From: Bemisia tabaci | Taxonomy: Eukaryota > Arthropoda > Insecta > Hemiptera > Aleyrodidae | NCBI RefSeq assembly: GCF_918797505.1 | Contig: NC_092795.1 | Location: forward strand, 31,421,131-31,485,130 | DNA: 64,000 nucleotides | Direction of reading: 5' to 3' | In this document: positions 25,760-38,400 of the stretch, piece by piece | How positions within the stretch are numbered: position 1 is the first letter of the stretch | Layout: each line of letters opens with the position of its first letter | Notes under the pieces: generated by a model | What the model saw: the letters and a program-made list of their open reading frames with translations, nothing else | The model's database searches: none | Told to the model about the DNA's origin: nothing | Translations under genes and position numbers: made by a program

Positions 25760-28700
25760 TTACAATCTCCTTGGCCCACCCATTGCCTCCAATTCAATCT
25801 CCAATTGTTTCAGTTCAGAATCTGGGATATACCTTACTTTTTCGTGCTCCGGTAAATGCTCATGAACATGCATTTTAACACCCTCAGGAAGAGCTGCTTC
25901 AATAATTTCTAGGAACAGACTTAGATCGTGGCTATACACATCAGATATCTGCAAAATTCAAAGAGAAACATTCATTGAAATTACACACATAAACAAAAGA
26001 ATATCCTTAAGTATTGTGCATGGAATACCATAAATTTGTGCGCTAACTAAATTTCGATAGGTATTATGTTCTTAATACACCCTTTTAAACAAGTTGAGAT
26101 TTTAAAATTTGACTGGACTGGCTTGATTTCAGTTCGATTATGACCTGGAAATTTTGGTCCATGCAACAACCCCTGTTGATTTTGCTCGATTTTGGACAAG
26201 AAATAAAATTTCGAGATTAGTGTCAAATCCCATGTATATCGAGGCATAAAATCAATAATTGCACATGGTCCAGAGGCTTTTTGTGGCTTCCCAATTCAAG
26301 GAACGGGAGTTTTTGCCTAATTTGGCGATTCACTAGCATGCGTCTTATTCACCAGTTGCGCGATCTTACAGAAATCATGAAATTTTACCTGTACGTTTCG
26401 TTCATAGATTTTGAGATCATATTCACTATCTGTAATGGCACTTCTCGGCATAAATTTCTTGACTTTTAAATGTTGAGGTGGTAAAGCCCATCTGAAACCG
26501 AGAACAGCAAAATCAATTAGTAAAAATACAGTGAGAAACCAACAGTGACTGGTTATTCCGATATTATTTTTAAATATCTTCCAAAGGAAGACCAAATAGA
26601 AAGATAAAGTTTAATATATGACACTTCAGTTTCTGAGGTATTAAACGCACATGAATGCTTAACAAAACTGCGCGGTGTAATTGAATCAGTATTTTTTAAG
26701 AAAGCATTATTTAAAATCTTTTTTTTTTTTGTGAATTTTTGAACCCTCTGGTTCTCCTTACCATGTTATTCAAGAAAGCAGTGGTAGTCCGCTCCTTGGA
26801 ACGCAAGTGACAAACACACAGGAATGCAAATATTAGGTAAAAAGAGTATCAAAAATTCAAAAAAAAAAAAAAAAGATTTTAAAAAATTGAACTCCTGCCC
26901 TTGTAAAAGTACTGATTCAATTAATAGAGAGCCAAAAAAAGAGAATGAAGGTAATTTGTATCTTTTTGATGGTCCAATTACCTAGACCGGTTTAAGTTGT
27001 GTATAAAGATTAATTTACTGAAGAGAACAAGAGAGTTAATTTGAGATTGATTTAGGATGTAACTTAAACCTGCTTATATTTCCTAAATTACTCTTTCCCT
27101 TGTGCAAGCAGGTATTAGGTATAAATACATATATGTATAAGATAAATTAATATGCATCAGCCAGAAGGTCATATGGGACAGGTCAAGCTTAAAAAGCATA
27201 GCTACTGATAAGAAAATTTGAACAAATAGTTGAGACAAACAGAAATTTACGAAAACTTTTCCAACTACCTAAGCTACAACTTGGATTTTAGATACTTCCC
27301 AACGTTTTAATGACAGCCATCCATCGTTAGTCCATTAATTGCTTTAAGTAAGTACGAATAAAATGGCTGTGCATTAGTCGGATGCATCTTTTGATTTTTC
27401 TTGAAATGTTTTTTTTTGGGGTTGTTTTAGGCATCCTCAATCTCAGCTCATCCTCATTGGCTACTGATAGTAACTAATAGAGGTTATAAATCATGCAAAG
27501 AAACAAGACATTTTAATCTTAAATCAATTTCACAAAATGATGCAACGGAAGGAAAATCCACAGCTGAAGGAGTGAACAAATTTTTTACCCATCTTCGACA
27601 TCGATTAACATAGCTTCTGCAGTGTGATGAACAAACTTTTGATAATTTTCGAGGACAGGATAGTCATAACCTTTGATTTGAATATTCAATCGATCGTACA
27701 TCGGGATAGGAGACTCCATAAGCTTCAGGTAATCTGGCTCATAAATCTTGTCCAGCGATACTTTAGATGTGGAAAATGATCTGGACATTAATTTCCCAGT
27801 AAAAACCTGAAGAGGTATTTTCGGCAAAAACCTCAACTAGAAAACAGAAAAGGGGGAAAAAGGTGAGACAAGCAAAGATATTTTTAAGAGTTGCAGAGTC
27901 AAAAGTAGGATAAGCAGGACTTCTTTGATAAGCAGAGCATCTTTCCTAGGACAATATAGTAAGCAAATACTAATTTGGTCGGTTACAATCATCACTCAGT
28001 TGTATGATGAATCAGTAGTATACAGGGTTATTCAAAAGTCACGCACCACTGGTCATGATGGGGGTAGCCATTTGAAATTTTTGAGTAGCAACCCCCCCTC
28101 TCCCTGAGGGGCTCAAAAACTGGAAAGTACCTTAAAATGTTTCCCTCTCAATAGGAGGAAACACGCCACAAACCGCAAATCAGTATCTTCATTAAAACTA
28201 AAGTTATGGCCAACGGTGCGAGACTTTTGAACAACCCTGTGTAATTAGCTGTGAAATACCACAATATGTCGTCCTCCTGAAGTAAAAAACCTCCATCAAA
28301 CAACGATGGAATTGAGTCTAATTAAAATCTGTTACAGAATTCAATATTCCTGATATTATACGGTATCAAAATAGCTAGTGATTGATTACCACAAGTACGC
28401 ATCTTATGTTTTCACATTGTAGATTTGTGTTGATTTCTCATCTTTGAGCGGATGGCACAAATGATGTAAAACCTGTGGCTCGATTATTAAATCCATAACA
28501 AGACAGGGTAGAGCCCCAACTTATCTACACAATATAACACATTTCAATGTCTCATCATGTCATGAGCCCTCTAGCACGTATCCAATTGTTGCTCTCATTT
28601 AATAGGAATCCCGCAGCCAAGAATGACTATTTTCTTCATGAGAGCAAGACCAATTCTTTGGAAAATTTAGCAAAATTCTCGTCGAGCAGAGCATAGAGTA

Positions 28701-29182
28701 CATAGAGTCGTAATGTAAGCGGGTGAGCTGGCGCCACTTTTAAGCATTTTCCAGGTCCCGAATTCCGAGACTCCTGTGTGACGCCGGGTCACTTTTTCGA
28801 TACATAGTCGATTGTTTGCGATACACGGGTACCCGGCCATCCGATGTAAACAAAGAAGATAGGAATCACTACGTATTCCACACCGCCATTTTGGATCGAA
28901 CATGGATCGAAAAAGTGACCCGAACTCGGTGCACACCGGGCTCGGAACTCGTCGAGCAGAACATGGCGCCAGCTCTCCCACTTACATTACAACTCTATGT
29001 ACTCTATGGCAGAGACATGCAGCATGAGAACACTGAATCTACAACCGTAGGCAACGCTACAACCTCAAACAACATCTGATGGCGCTTGTCCGGTTTCATT
29101 TCCACTCATCAAACAATAACCCAACCTTCAAAACAATCAGGTCTTTATTGTGCTCGTAGCACTTTTAATTACTTACAGCCAT
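25760..29182 (-). CDS. mRpL48: Mitochondrial ribosomal protein L48 (mL48)
   Basis: Subunit of the mitochondrial large ribosomal subunit, with a fold related to ribosomal protein uS10. Coding exons, read leftwards: 29182-29177 (ATGGCT only), 27836-27589, 26491-26389 and 25948-25760; all GT-AG and in phase, total 181 aa. Family features: YEPDYLKLMESPIPMYDRLN, IKGYDYPVLENYQKFVHH, the segment after DVEDGWALPP, and EALPEGVKMHVHEH-like LPEGVKMHVHEH then VRYIPDSELKQLEIELE at the C-terminus. The N-terminus is basic and Ser-rich (TGKLMSRSFSTSK), fitting a mitochondrial presequence. The exon at 27836 has no in-frame start before residue 19 and is preceded by a good acceptor (CTGTTTTCTAG), so an upstream first exon is needed; ATGGCT|GTAAGTAAT at 29182 fits in phase but is inferred. 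Exons 2-4 are firm. Confidence 0.88.
26679..26922. mobile_element. Foldback repeat in mRpL48 intron 2
   Basis: AATTGAATCAGTA (26679-26691) is inverted by TACTGATTCAATT (26910-26922). Inner T-rich and A-rich arms (TTTAAAATCTTTTTTT; AAAAAAAGATTTTAAA) also pair. Non-coding. Confidence 0.65.
28022..28242. mobile_element. TIR element in mRpL48 intron 1
   Basis: Left end ACAGGGTTATTCAAAAGTCA then CGCACC; right end GGTGCGAGACTTTTGAACAA then CCCTGT. The inverted ends and nearby TA on each side fit a small non-autonomous DNA transposon; the superfamily is not determined. Confidence 0.75.
28692..29008. mobile_element. Foldback element in mRpL48 intron 1, 6-bp target duplication
   Basis: A 317-bp element starting CATAGAGTACATAGAGT and ending ACTCTATGTACTCTATG. 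The arms continue with GTAATGTAAGCGGG, AGCTGGCGCC and GTCACTTTTTCGAT and their complements. GCAGAG flanks both sides (28686-28691, 29009-29014). Its short open frames on both strands are a by-product of the inverted repeat. Confidence 0.85.
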
Positions 29183-29732
29183 GATTCTTTCGATGATCTC
29201 TAAAGATTTTTCGACAAATCACAGAGAAAAAAGCGACTTGGAGATGGTGCAGGGCGATTGAAGAGTTTCAGCGACACGGATCATCACAGGAGAAAATGCG
29301 CGAGAAATGGATGAAATGATGTTGGAGTCCCGATTCCAGAGAATACGCCGAAGAAACTACTGCTACACTAACCGAAAGTTTTAAAGCTTTCCACAAAATC
29401 ACAAGGTTCCCTTGATTTCTTCTTTTAGTTCTACTTTCTTTTTTCGTCTTTTATCTGATTTTCTCATGAACTGTTTGAGGTTATATTTTGAAATCGCTCG
29501 GCTCTCACTTGCTCAGTGTTGCCAGAGTTAGAAGTTATACTTAATTCCACAAAAACGCATCAACCAATCAACTTCCACCTACCTGAAGCGGGAAAATATA
29601 AATCGACGGACTCTTGAGGGCCTCCGCGCTGGCCAGAAAAGAAGGCGGCATAAAAAAGAGAGAAACTTAACAAGATTAGAGATGAAGGTAAATTATTCCA
29701 TGAAAATTTACAATGCTGTTAAATTTGAGAGA

Positions 29733-29995
29733 CATATCGACGGTGCAAGTCGGCAATCACATAACTCGTTTGCGGTGTCTGAAAATCTCCGCAACTATGT
29801 TATTTTTTTAGAGGAGAACAGATGGACATGATTCCTTGCAGTTTTTGCAGAATTTTCCTCGCACATAGAAGAAAAATCACGGCAGTTTTAAGGAGTTACC
29901 GTTGAGTAGTTTTCCGTTCAAAGAATAAAGTATGACAGGAAGTCTGCGACGTCGCAAATCGAGTTATGTGATTGCCGACTTTCACCGTCGATATG
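29733..29995. mobile_element. Foldback element, 263 bp
   Basis: CATATCGACGGTGCAAGTCG (29733 on), continuing GCAATCACATAACTCG, is inverted by CGAGTTATGTGATTGC and CGACTTTCACCGTCGATATG (ending 29995). The right arm, from AATAAAGTATGA on, resembles DNA at about 38940-39003 (AATAAAGTATGATGGGAGGT), so the family is repeated. Confidence 0.75.
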
Positions 29996-30048
29996 AAACA
30001 TCCATTTCAGGGGCAGGATATATGCAACCCACACCAACAAACACCAGG

Positions 30049-31005
30049 ACTAAATATAATATCGCGACGCAATTTCCAGTGATTTCAATTAAAATAATTT
30101 ATAAAATTATTGTAAATTTTTTCAGAGAATCTGTGCGTATCTTTTAAAAAATATCAATTGAAATTGAAGCATTAAATGTGGTTTGCAACGCTGCAGTCGA
30201 GGAAAATAAGCTCCCTTTCGCATGGAACCATTGATATTTGAGTTCGTTTACGGCAGGCGTGACATACAACTATTTGACCACGGGTGTAAGCATGTTGCAG
30301 CTTCGCCGGATTGAAGGCGCGTCAAACTGCGAGGACGTCTTGACCGCCCTGCCAACTCTGACGGGTGGGACGAACGCTACAATCGCTGCGACACTTAAAC
30401 GCTGCGTCATTATTTATGACTCCCATCTAATTTTCATCATAAAAAACAAAAATAACCATCCTTATAACTAAGATTTAAAATCAGGAACCGTGGTTATTTT
30501 TCGGTAAAAAGAAAAAAAGGAAAATACGACTAAATATAATATCGCGACTAAATTTCCCGTGACTTCAATTAAAATCGTTCATAATATTATTGTATATTTC
30601 TCAGGGATTCTGTGCGTATCTTTAAATAAATATTGATTGAAATTGAAGCATTAACTGTGGTGTGCAACGTTGCAATCGAGGGAAATAAGCTCCTTTTCGC
30701 GTGGAACCATCGATATTGGAGTTCCTTTACGGCAGGCGTGACATACAACTAATTGACCACGAGTGTAAGCATGTTGCAGCTTCGCCGGATTGAAGGAGCG
30801 TCAAACTGCGAGGATGTCTTGACCGCCCTGCCAACTCTGACGGGTGCGACGAACGCTGAAATCGCTGCGATACCTAGACGATATGTGATTATTTATGACT
30901 CCCATCTAATTTTCACCATCAAAAACAAAAATAACTATCCTAATAACTAAGATTTAGAATCAGGGACCATGGTTCTTTTTTCGGTAAAAAAAGAAAAGAA
31001 AAATA
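30049..31005. repeat. Tandem duplication of a ~480-bp unit
   Basis: Unit 1 is 30049-30528 and unit 2 runs from 30529 to about 31005; each starts ACTAAATATAATATCGCGAC. They are similar but diverged. Each unit has an AT-rich flank and a GC-rich core of about 150 bp (GCATGTTGCAGCTTCGCCGG, ACTCTGACGGGTG) with an open frame in the same phase (SMLQLRRIEGASNCEDVLTA). I do not recognise the core as a protein or RNA family. Confidence 0.85.
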
Positions 31006-32499
31006 GCTCAAAGAACACAAAAAATCCATCTGGTATGGGCTGATAATCCGCAAGTTGAGATATATTTTTCATATTTAGTGAAGTTCATGAAACATTTCAC
31101 GTAAAATTTCACGATTTTATCACACGGACGGGGCTGGGAGGACAAGGCACATAAATGCGCAGTTTTTGCTATTTTGAGAAATACATGCGCATACATGCAA
31201 TTCAAAATTACGTGGCGCCTTAAGGCAGAAAGAAAGTTTGAACTCACATTCTGATGCTTAATAATTGGATGTTACTGATAAAATTTTCACAAAATAAATT
31301 TTAGATATAACCACAGACTAAAAACTGGACTTATGAACTTATACTTCTCCAAACCCCTCTAATACATTTCTCTCTAATTTCAGCATAAAATACTGATGAT
31401 GAAACTTTTAAACAATAGATCTCAGTTACTGATGAACTTGAAATACTTCAGCTGGTCTGGTAGAACAGTTGCACAAACTGTGTACCAAGTAAATTGTATT
31501 TTAAAAAATTGGAGGATAAGCCACCCTTTCAATGTAGTTTATGAATTTTGGATTTTTGCAGTTAGTCCATGGGAAGGTAATTCAGAGCCGGCTCTGTGGC
31601 TGCAAGTTCTTCCTAATTTAAGCAAAAAATTACATGTTATTTGGAGTCCTGGTAGCGATGTCTATTCAAGTTAGCCTTTAGAAAACAAAAAAATTGTTAA
31701 CATGCATGAGTTAGGAAAACTCTGCTTTCTTCTTGTTTCAGTAATATCTACGTGAAATACATGATAAAAAAAGTTTTATGAAGAAAATTGGCATCAAAAT
31801 TTTTAAAATTCTGAAAGCCACTCAAATTGATGCTGAAAACAATATTAACTGCAGAGAATGCAAGAATCATTAGTTGTATTTTGTTCGGAGGCAGCACTCG
31901 CAACATGTTGGGAAAACAAGCAACAATCGCATTTTGTTCGAAGTTGTTTTGTGTTGTAGGGGGCGGGGCTAATTTTTGTGCTCAAAATTTGGGAGCCCCT
32001 ACACTCTACAGCAACATTGTTGTACAACAACTGCAATGTGCGCAGAGACGAGTCGTTTTTATGTTGTTGCCCAAGACAACGATGCTTTCTAACCTAAAAT
32101 TGGAATTTGCTTCCTCATCGGTTGTTCAGAATCAAACAAAAGAAACCAAAAAAAAAAAAAAAAAAACAGAAACAATTAGTTCTTTCGAACAAAATACGAC
32201 TATTTTTGATATTCATGGAAATAGTGACATTAAAACTTGTAAAAGGTGGCATTTTTTTAATTCAAATTAGAATGAGAAGGGTTTTCTGACTTGGATATTT
32301 GAACAGTTTTATTATGAAGTTTTCTCTGTGAAATTTAGAAGTTCCTTGAGCCTTGTCTCCACGGGACGTTTTCATGGGATTTGTAGGAATATTAGCAATC
32401 AATTCTACTAAAAATTTACACAAATTTGAGTGGCGATTCCCTTTTTTAAGAAACAGATTTCTTTATACTAGAATATATCTACCATTTATGTCAGGTTTC

Positions 32500-35400
32500 T
32501 GGTTTTAAAGCAAAAGAAGAACAAAGTATGATACTTTTGGCCGATGTCATATTTATTACGTAAAACTTAAAAACATAACATTTCTAAAAGTAATATACAA
32601 ACTAAAATACATGTTGATTTCATTTGTCGATAAGTATGTACAAAAATATTTTTTATTCACAATAAAAAAGTAAAAAATAAAAATAAAAAAGAAATAAGCT
32701 TACAACAACTAAACAAGAAGAAAATATAAAATTTACAGAAACAATTACTTAATCAACTAACCCCAAGACGCAAGAGTGAAGGACGAAATGAAGAGGATCC
32801 GCATAAATTGAGTTAAAGCTCTCCTCGACAATGTTCCGTGAAAAAATACTAAAAATCAATTCTTCCAACTTGGGCTTAATCAATTACAATTCGATCCTAA
32901 GAAAGATAGAGAAGGAAGGAAGGAAGAAAGAAATAATCATAGTTCATTGCACTTAACAGATTAAAAGGCTGAAATTACACAGATTTGAACACAGGCTCCG
33001 AGTCCAAGCATGTGAAGCTTTTTCGATTAAAGATATGACGCTATAATGGTCACTAAAACAATTGAGACATTTGAAAAACAATAACTTAATCATGAGAGTT
33101 ATGATGCTCTGCCTTGGAATAGATCTTTAACTTATTTGAGCCTGCTTGACGCCCCCTTAAGGCCGTTCATTGAAGTCCAGCATGATTGAGAAACAGGAGA
33201 CGTATACAGTATGTACATCTGATCCTCTTACTATAAGGAGAAGCAACTCAAAAAATTGTTCCTACACATTAGTAAGGAGACAAATTTTGATAGGATGGAC
33301 TGATGCTAATTCCACTATCGAACTGGAGAAGAAAGACCTAATTTCATTCAACTTTTATCATTTGACTTTAAGAGATTATCGTAAAATGGTCGTACTGTTG
33401 ATAATTCACAAAAAGATGCTGACAAATTCATCCTTTCCTTGAAAAATGATTAATACGAAAAAACTTCAAGACACAAACGATATTCATTACCAGTCAAGCG
33501 GCGCAACTAAATTAGACAGAATAATTTTCTAATTGGGCCATTGGAAAAAGTATCTGACAGCTCTAAGCTAAACTGTTCAAACTGAGTTGAGAATTTGCTA
33601 CAGCTCTTCATTATGTTTCATTAAGAGTTTACATGCATTTTCTAAACAATACGGAGGGTAAGAATGGAAATAATGCAATATCATTTACAGCGTCGAAAAA
33701 AGTAGCTTGAAGTAATCCGGAACAACCTTAAACATCAAGGAGGTGAGCTAATATGCCACAAGTCTACTCATATTTTCTAATTTACACAACTTTCTCTCGT
33801 AAATGGGGATTTGATACACTTTTCCCAATAATTTGAGGGCAAAAATTTTGAAAAACCTTCCTTCCACTTACAAAAAAAAAATAAATAAATAAATAAAAAA
33901 TAATAAAAAAAAAATAATAAACGAAGAAAATAAAAATAAAAAAATAAAAGAAAGTAAATACAAAAATAAAAGGAACAAGGAACAGACAACTTTAAAAAAA
34001 GAAAAAATTTCCTTAGTAGATATCCAGCTATGGCATCAGCAGACTTAAGTAAAAATTACCTTTTTCCGTAAAGGTTGATGCAGTTTGAAAACATTCTTTT
34101 TGATATGTATGTTTATCGTATTTAATGACTAATATAGTGTTAAAGCTTAAATTCTGACAAAAGAGACTACAGAGATGCTAAAAGGTATATTTAGGTACAC
34201 AAGGAATGATGCATTTTAGAGTTTAACACATTAACACGATACGTAAAAAAAAATTGATATGTTTGAGACTGAAACGTTTTTGTGAAATATCATTTAAATA
34301 CATAGGTAAACGAGACAGCAGCAAAAAATTTGAAATAAATGAAAATGGAAGAATAAAATTATGCAGTCTATCTGCCCCAGATGTGTGCGATAGCTAGTTG
34401 AATAAAATACGTATGAAAATCCTTATAAAAAATGTTTTAGCTCCCAGTCATCATAATCTACTTAGAACAAAAAATATGGAATTTACTAGTGTATGTTCCT
34501 TACTTGATAAACTGGTTTTTTTTTTCTTTTAAGATCATTTATTTGTGCTTTTCTCTTTAGTGACTACAGAATTAGATTCAAAGGAATGCGGAGTCTGGTG
34601 TGCCACTAATCAGTACAGCTAAGATACAAAAAGTTCAAAAACTACCTTCATAAGTCAATGTAAAGGGGTGGGCTAGGGACATTTCTGAATAGCACCTTGT
34701 TCCATCTACTTCACTAAAACCTAGCTCTGATCTCACTGGACAGAATAATTCGCCCAACTATCCTCTATCAGCTTATTTCCTCCCGTAATAAAGCTAACGG
34801 TACTCAAGAGGAAGACCTCCATGATTCATATTGCAGTCTCCTACTTAGTTTCATTGTTTTGGAATCACGACCACGGCAAAATTTTAATAAGGAAATGCTT
34901 CAATAGATTCACGCATAAGGCCTGCGATTCTTTCTTCAAAACAGGTATCACATTGAAAAAATTATTTTCTGAAAAACTGGAGCAGACAATGTAAAGCTAT
35001 GAAGTAGTTTGATCCAAGCGGATTAATTAAGTCGAAAAACCTCTTTAGCTCCTCATAACCTTCAGGCAATGTAAATTCGATTTCTCTCATTCGAGGGTCA
35101 TGAAGAGACACGACACATTTTTCGTTTTCTTACCATAAATTCATGACTATCCTTCATCCAGTAAATTATGAGATATATTAACTGGGGTTACCAATGGAGG
35201 CCTTCATGTCATGACAGCTGATTAAGTATTTTATCAAAGTAAACTTATTTGATACAGTTTGGTTCTTCTATTCACTAAATGCAACTTGACGATCTCATGG
35301 AGCTCTTAAGGTTGATGAGCCTTTGATAGAAACCTTGGGCATTCATATGAAAACATGCAAGTCATTAGGTAATTCAAACGGACTCTTAACGATGCCAACC

Positions 35401-38400
35401 GTTTGGCAATGGATGATAGGCAATTGGGATCCCAAGTTCACTGCAACATTGTACTTATTTTCTTGAGGGTATCTTGATAATTTCTTTAAATATATAAAAA
35501 AAGGGGAGAAAAAACAGTATGGGCTCAATCCCAAAACCCTCGAATGATTGAAATAGCATCATAACACTTTGTACGTACCTTTTCTATAAAATTACAATAA
35601 CGCGCTTCTGATGACAATGATGGCTACGTAAATACAACAAACTGCAGTCTAACTACTCTCTAACATTTAAAGAGGCTTGGATAATAACTTACTGTATTAC
35701 TTGTAAAGATATTCCTTATTTCTAAGGCTTCAATGACACAAAAGACACGTAGTAACAAATACAGTAAAATATAATACGAAAATAGAAATTCAACAAATTC
35801 AAATGTAGCTTTTAAAATTAATAAAGCTTGAGGTTATCTTTTTTCTTTTCAATTCTTTCCGTCATGAACTTCAAATATGTCTATAGTGTAATTCTTTGAT
35901 TTTATTGCTTCATTTTGCGGTGAGCTTACACAGCTCGAATTGCTTGATCACAATCGAGCTCAAGGTTACCCTTAAATTTGCAAGCAGAAAGAATAGTTCA
36001 CACTCAAAGTTGTTTTTTTACTCAATTTTTTAGTGTGTAATAGAGCATTGTGAACAATTTCAAAACCTGATCATTCAATCAATTTATTCCCAGCAGACAT
36101 TTAGGCGAAAATGCCGTTGGTTATTTACTTCAACAAATTTGATAAAAATAAAATTGTTTCATTTATATACAATCAAACAAATATAACCTTTCTTAGAAAA
36201 AAGTACTCAAAATTAAATATGTTAGAGCAAAAATTTCATTTTTAAGTATCGAATTATTAGAGAAAAGAATAATGCAAGAGAACAAATGCGTTCAGAACAG
36301 AAAAAGCGATAAGTGGCTAGGAAAAATGTAGGAGGTGATTTATAAGCAAACTATTACTTCTGAAAAATTTGAGATAATAATTCTTAGAAATAGTCTGTTT
36401 TATTCTATTCTTGCAGAATTGATGAACGATCATCCATTCTGCTCTAAAGGGAGAGACAAAGTTAATCCTTCTATTATTCTAATTATTATAGCTTTTTCCG
36501 TACATACGAGGAATGATTACCATTGGGTTATAGACGTTTTATCCTCTTCTTGACCTTGCTGCAACTGTTCATTTAAAAGTAGAACAGAACAAAAAAATTC
36601 TACCAAAAATGATTTATGACAGCTTTTGGGGGATTTGATATACCGAATCAAGAATTCTGATCCGTGATAGCTAATATGGCTCATTAAAAATATTTCTTAC
36701 AATGCGAGCTTTAAGCACTTGGGAAACATCTAAGTACGTACAAATGAGGGCTACAAAAGCACATAATTTAGGAACCTTATTTAAATTTTAAGTACAACAA
36801 AGTTCAGGGATGCAACTGTATCCGTACCATTAGCACTTAACACTCGTTTTACCTTAACCAAAAGAGAGAGCTAGCGATCAAAATGCAAATGCTGTGACTG
36901 ATTTAACTTCCTAGGTTAATGCGAGTTCCAAGAATGCTTGTTTCAGCAACTAGACGTTTGCAGAGTGATTTGAAACAGGAATATCTAATGACTACTGCCT
37001 GGCTAATAAATTGTTGTTCCCCAGACAAAGGAATATCTCCGTTTCAAAGTTGCAGAATTCACTTTCACTATCCTTTCCCTCACACAAAAATGACAGAACA
37101 GTGGCTGCCCGAAATTTTGCTTTCTTAAATGAACCTGTGAAATTTTCGGTAAAAATTGTTGAATAGTTTCTGAGTATAGGAAATTTGGCAACGTTGAAAT
37201 GGAGTTATGTTCTTTTGTCAGGTAAGGAACAGTACAAAGCATATTGTTGTTGTGTGGTTTTTAACTTTAGAAAGAACAAGTGAATATCAAATATTTTTTT
37301 GATTACAACATAAACTGATAGGATTTGAGTTCTTTAGCTGATGATTACGGGTAAGGTTAAAAAAAGCTTTGTGCTCATTTTCTAGGAAATGATGGAGAAT
37401 TTGCAGGTGTCCAAAATTTTATGAATTTCATGTTTAAGTGGGAGCTACTAGGGGAACTGAGCAAAAGGATATACTTGGTTTCTAAACTGAACAATTATTG
37501 AAGGAAATACGAAGAAATGATCTAATCTGCGGAGATGCATGTGTTTAAATGGGCAGTGCTGCCTAATGACGTCACAAGCACTCACAAAACGGTAAATATT
37601 CTAATTTTTAAATCTGTTCCTCTACAATTTTCTAGGTCAGAAGACAATTATAAAATATACCTCAGATGAGGCAATAAAAATTATTTGTGCAAATTCTCCA
37701 TTTTTGAACCATGCTTATCAGGACATTCAAAAAATATTTCATGAGAGGAGCGTAAAACTTAATGAGAAAGTATTACATAGTAAAAACTGACGTTTTTATT
37801 CAGTTTTATGAAATGTTTTGAAAGCTAAAAACCTTTAACGTCACAGATTAATTCTAATAGAGAGCGATAAGAGTAGCGTATGATGATTGAATGAGCGCAA
37901 GCAAGCGCTCACAAAAAGAAGCCAAGTATGCAACGATGGAACCAAGACCTGAGACAAAATGGGAATTTAGCACTTTAAGATGTTTCTATGAACTTTCAGT
38001 TCTTCCGATTAGATTCTTAACCTGAAGGAACAATAATTACTTTGCTATTGACAATTTTTTTAAACTAACTGATGAAAATGTGAGTCTCCACACTTTCCTC
38101 CAGAAAATATAAGTTCACGTTAATCAATAATGTAAAATCACAATGTTTTGCAATTAATAAATACACTCTTCTGTCTGGTCATGCTACCATTGCAATAGCA
38201 ATGAGTCAAGATTCAGGCGGAGTTTACCAGAGACGAACAAAGTCACATTTGAAAAATAAAAGTTAAGAGTGATATTGATCTGGACTAGTAAATTGCTTTT
38301 ACTTGCAAAAATCTTACAACAAAGCCAAAAGGGATTCCAGTCATTTATTATGAAGGAAAACTCTAGACTCCTGTTTCTTCACTTTTCTACATGCGATTTA

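Larger units (their letters stand above)
29200..32500. other. Intergenic region upstream of mRpL48
   Basis: Holds the mRpL48 promoter side, the foldback at 29733 and the 480-bp tandem pair. From 31400 to 32300 there are short open frames without a recognisable domain; none is accepted as a gene. An A-rich run lies near 32148-32166. Confidence 0.5.

Noticed and set aside
28667..29079. Overlapping open frames of 87-104 codons
   Set aside because: Both lie within the foldback element at 28692-29008 and reflect its inverted repeat.
31396..31674. 92-codon frame on the plus strand
   Set aside because: No recognisable family, no convincing splice sites in phase and no partner exon.
33777..33989. 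Tyr/Phe-rich open frame
   Set aside because: Product of the A-rich low-complexity tract read on the minus strand.
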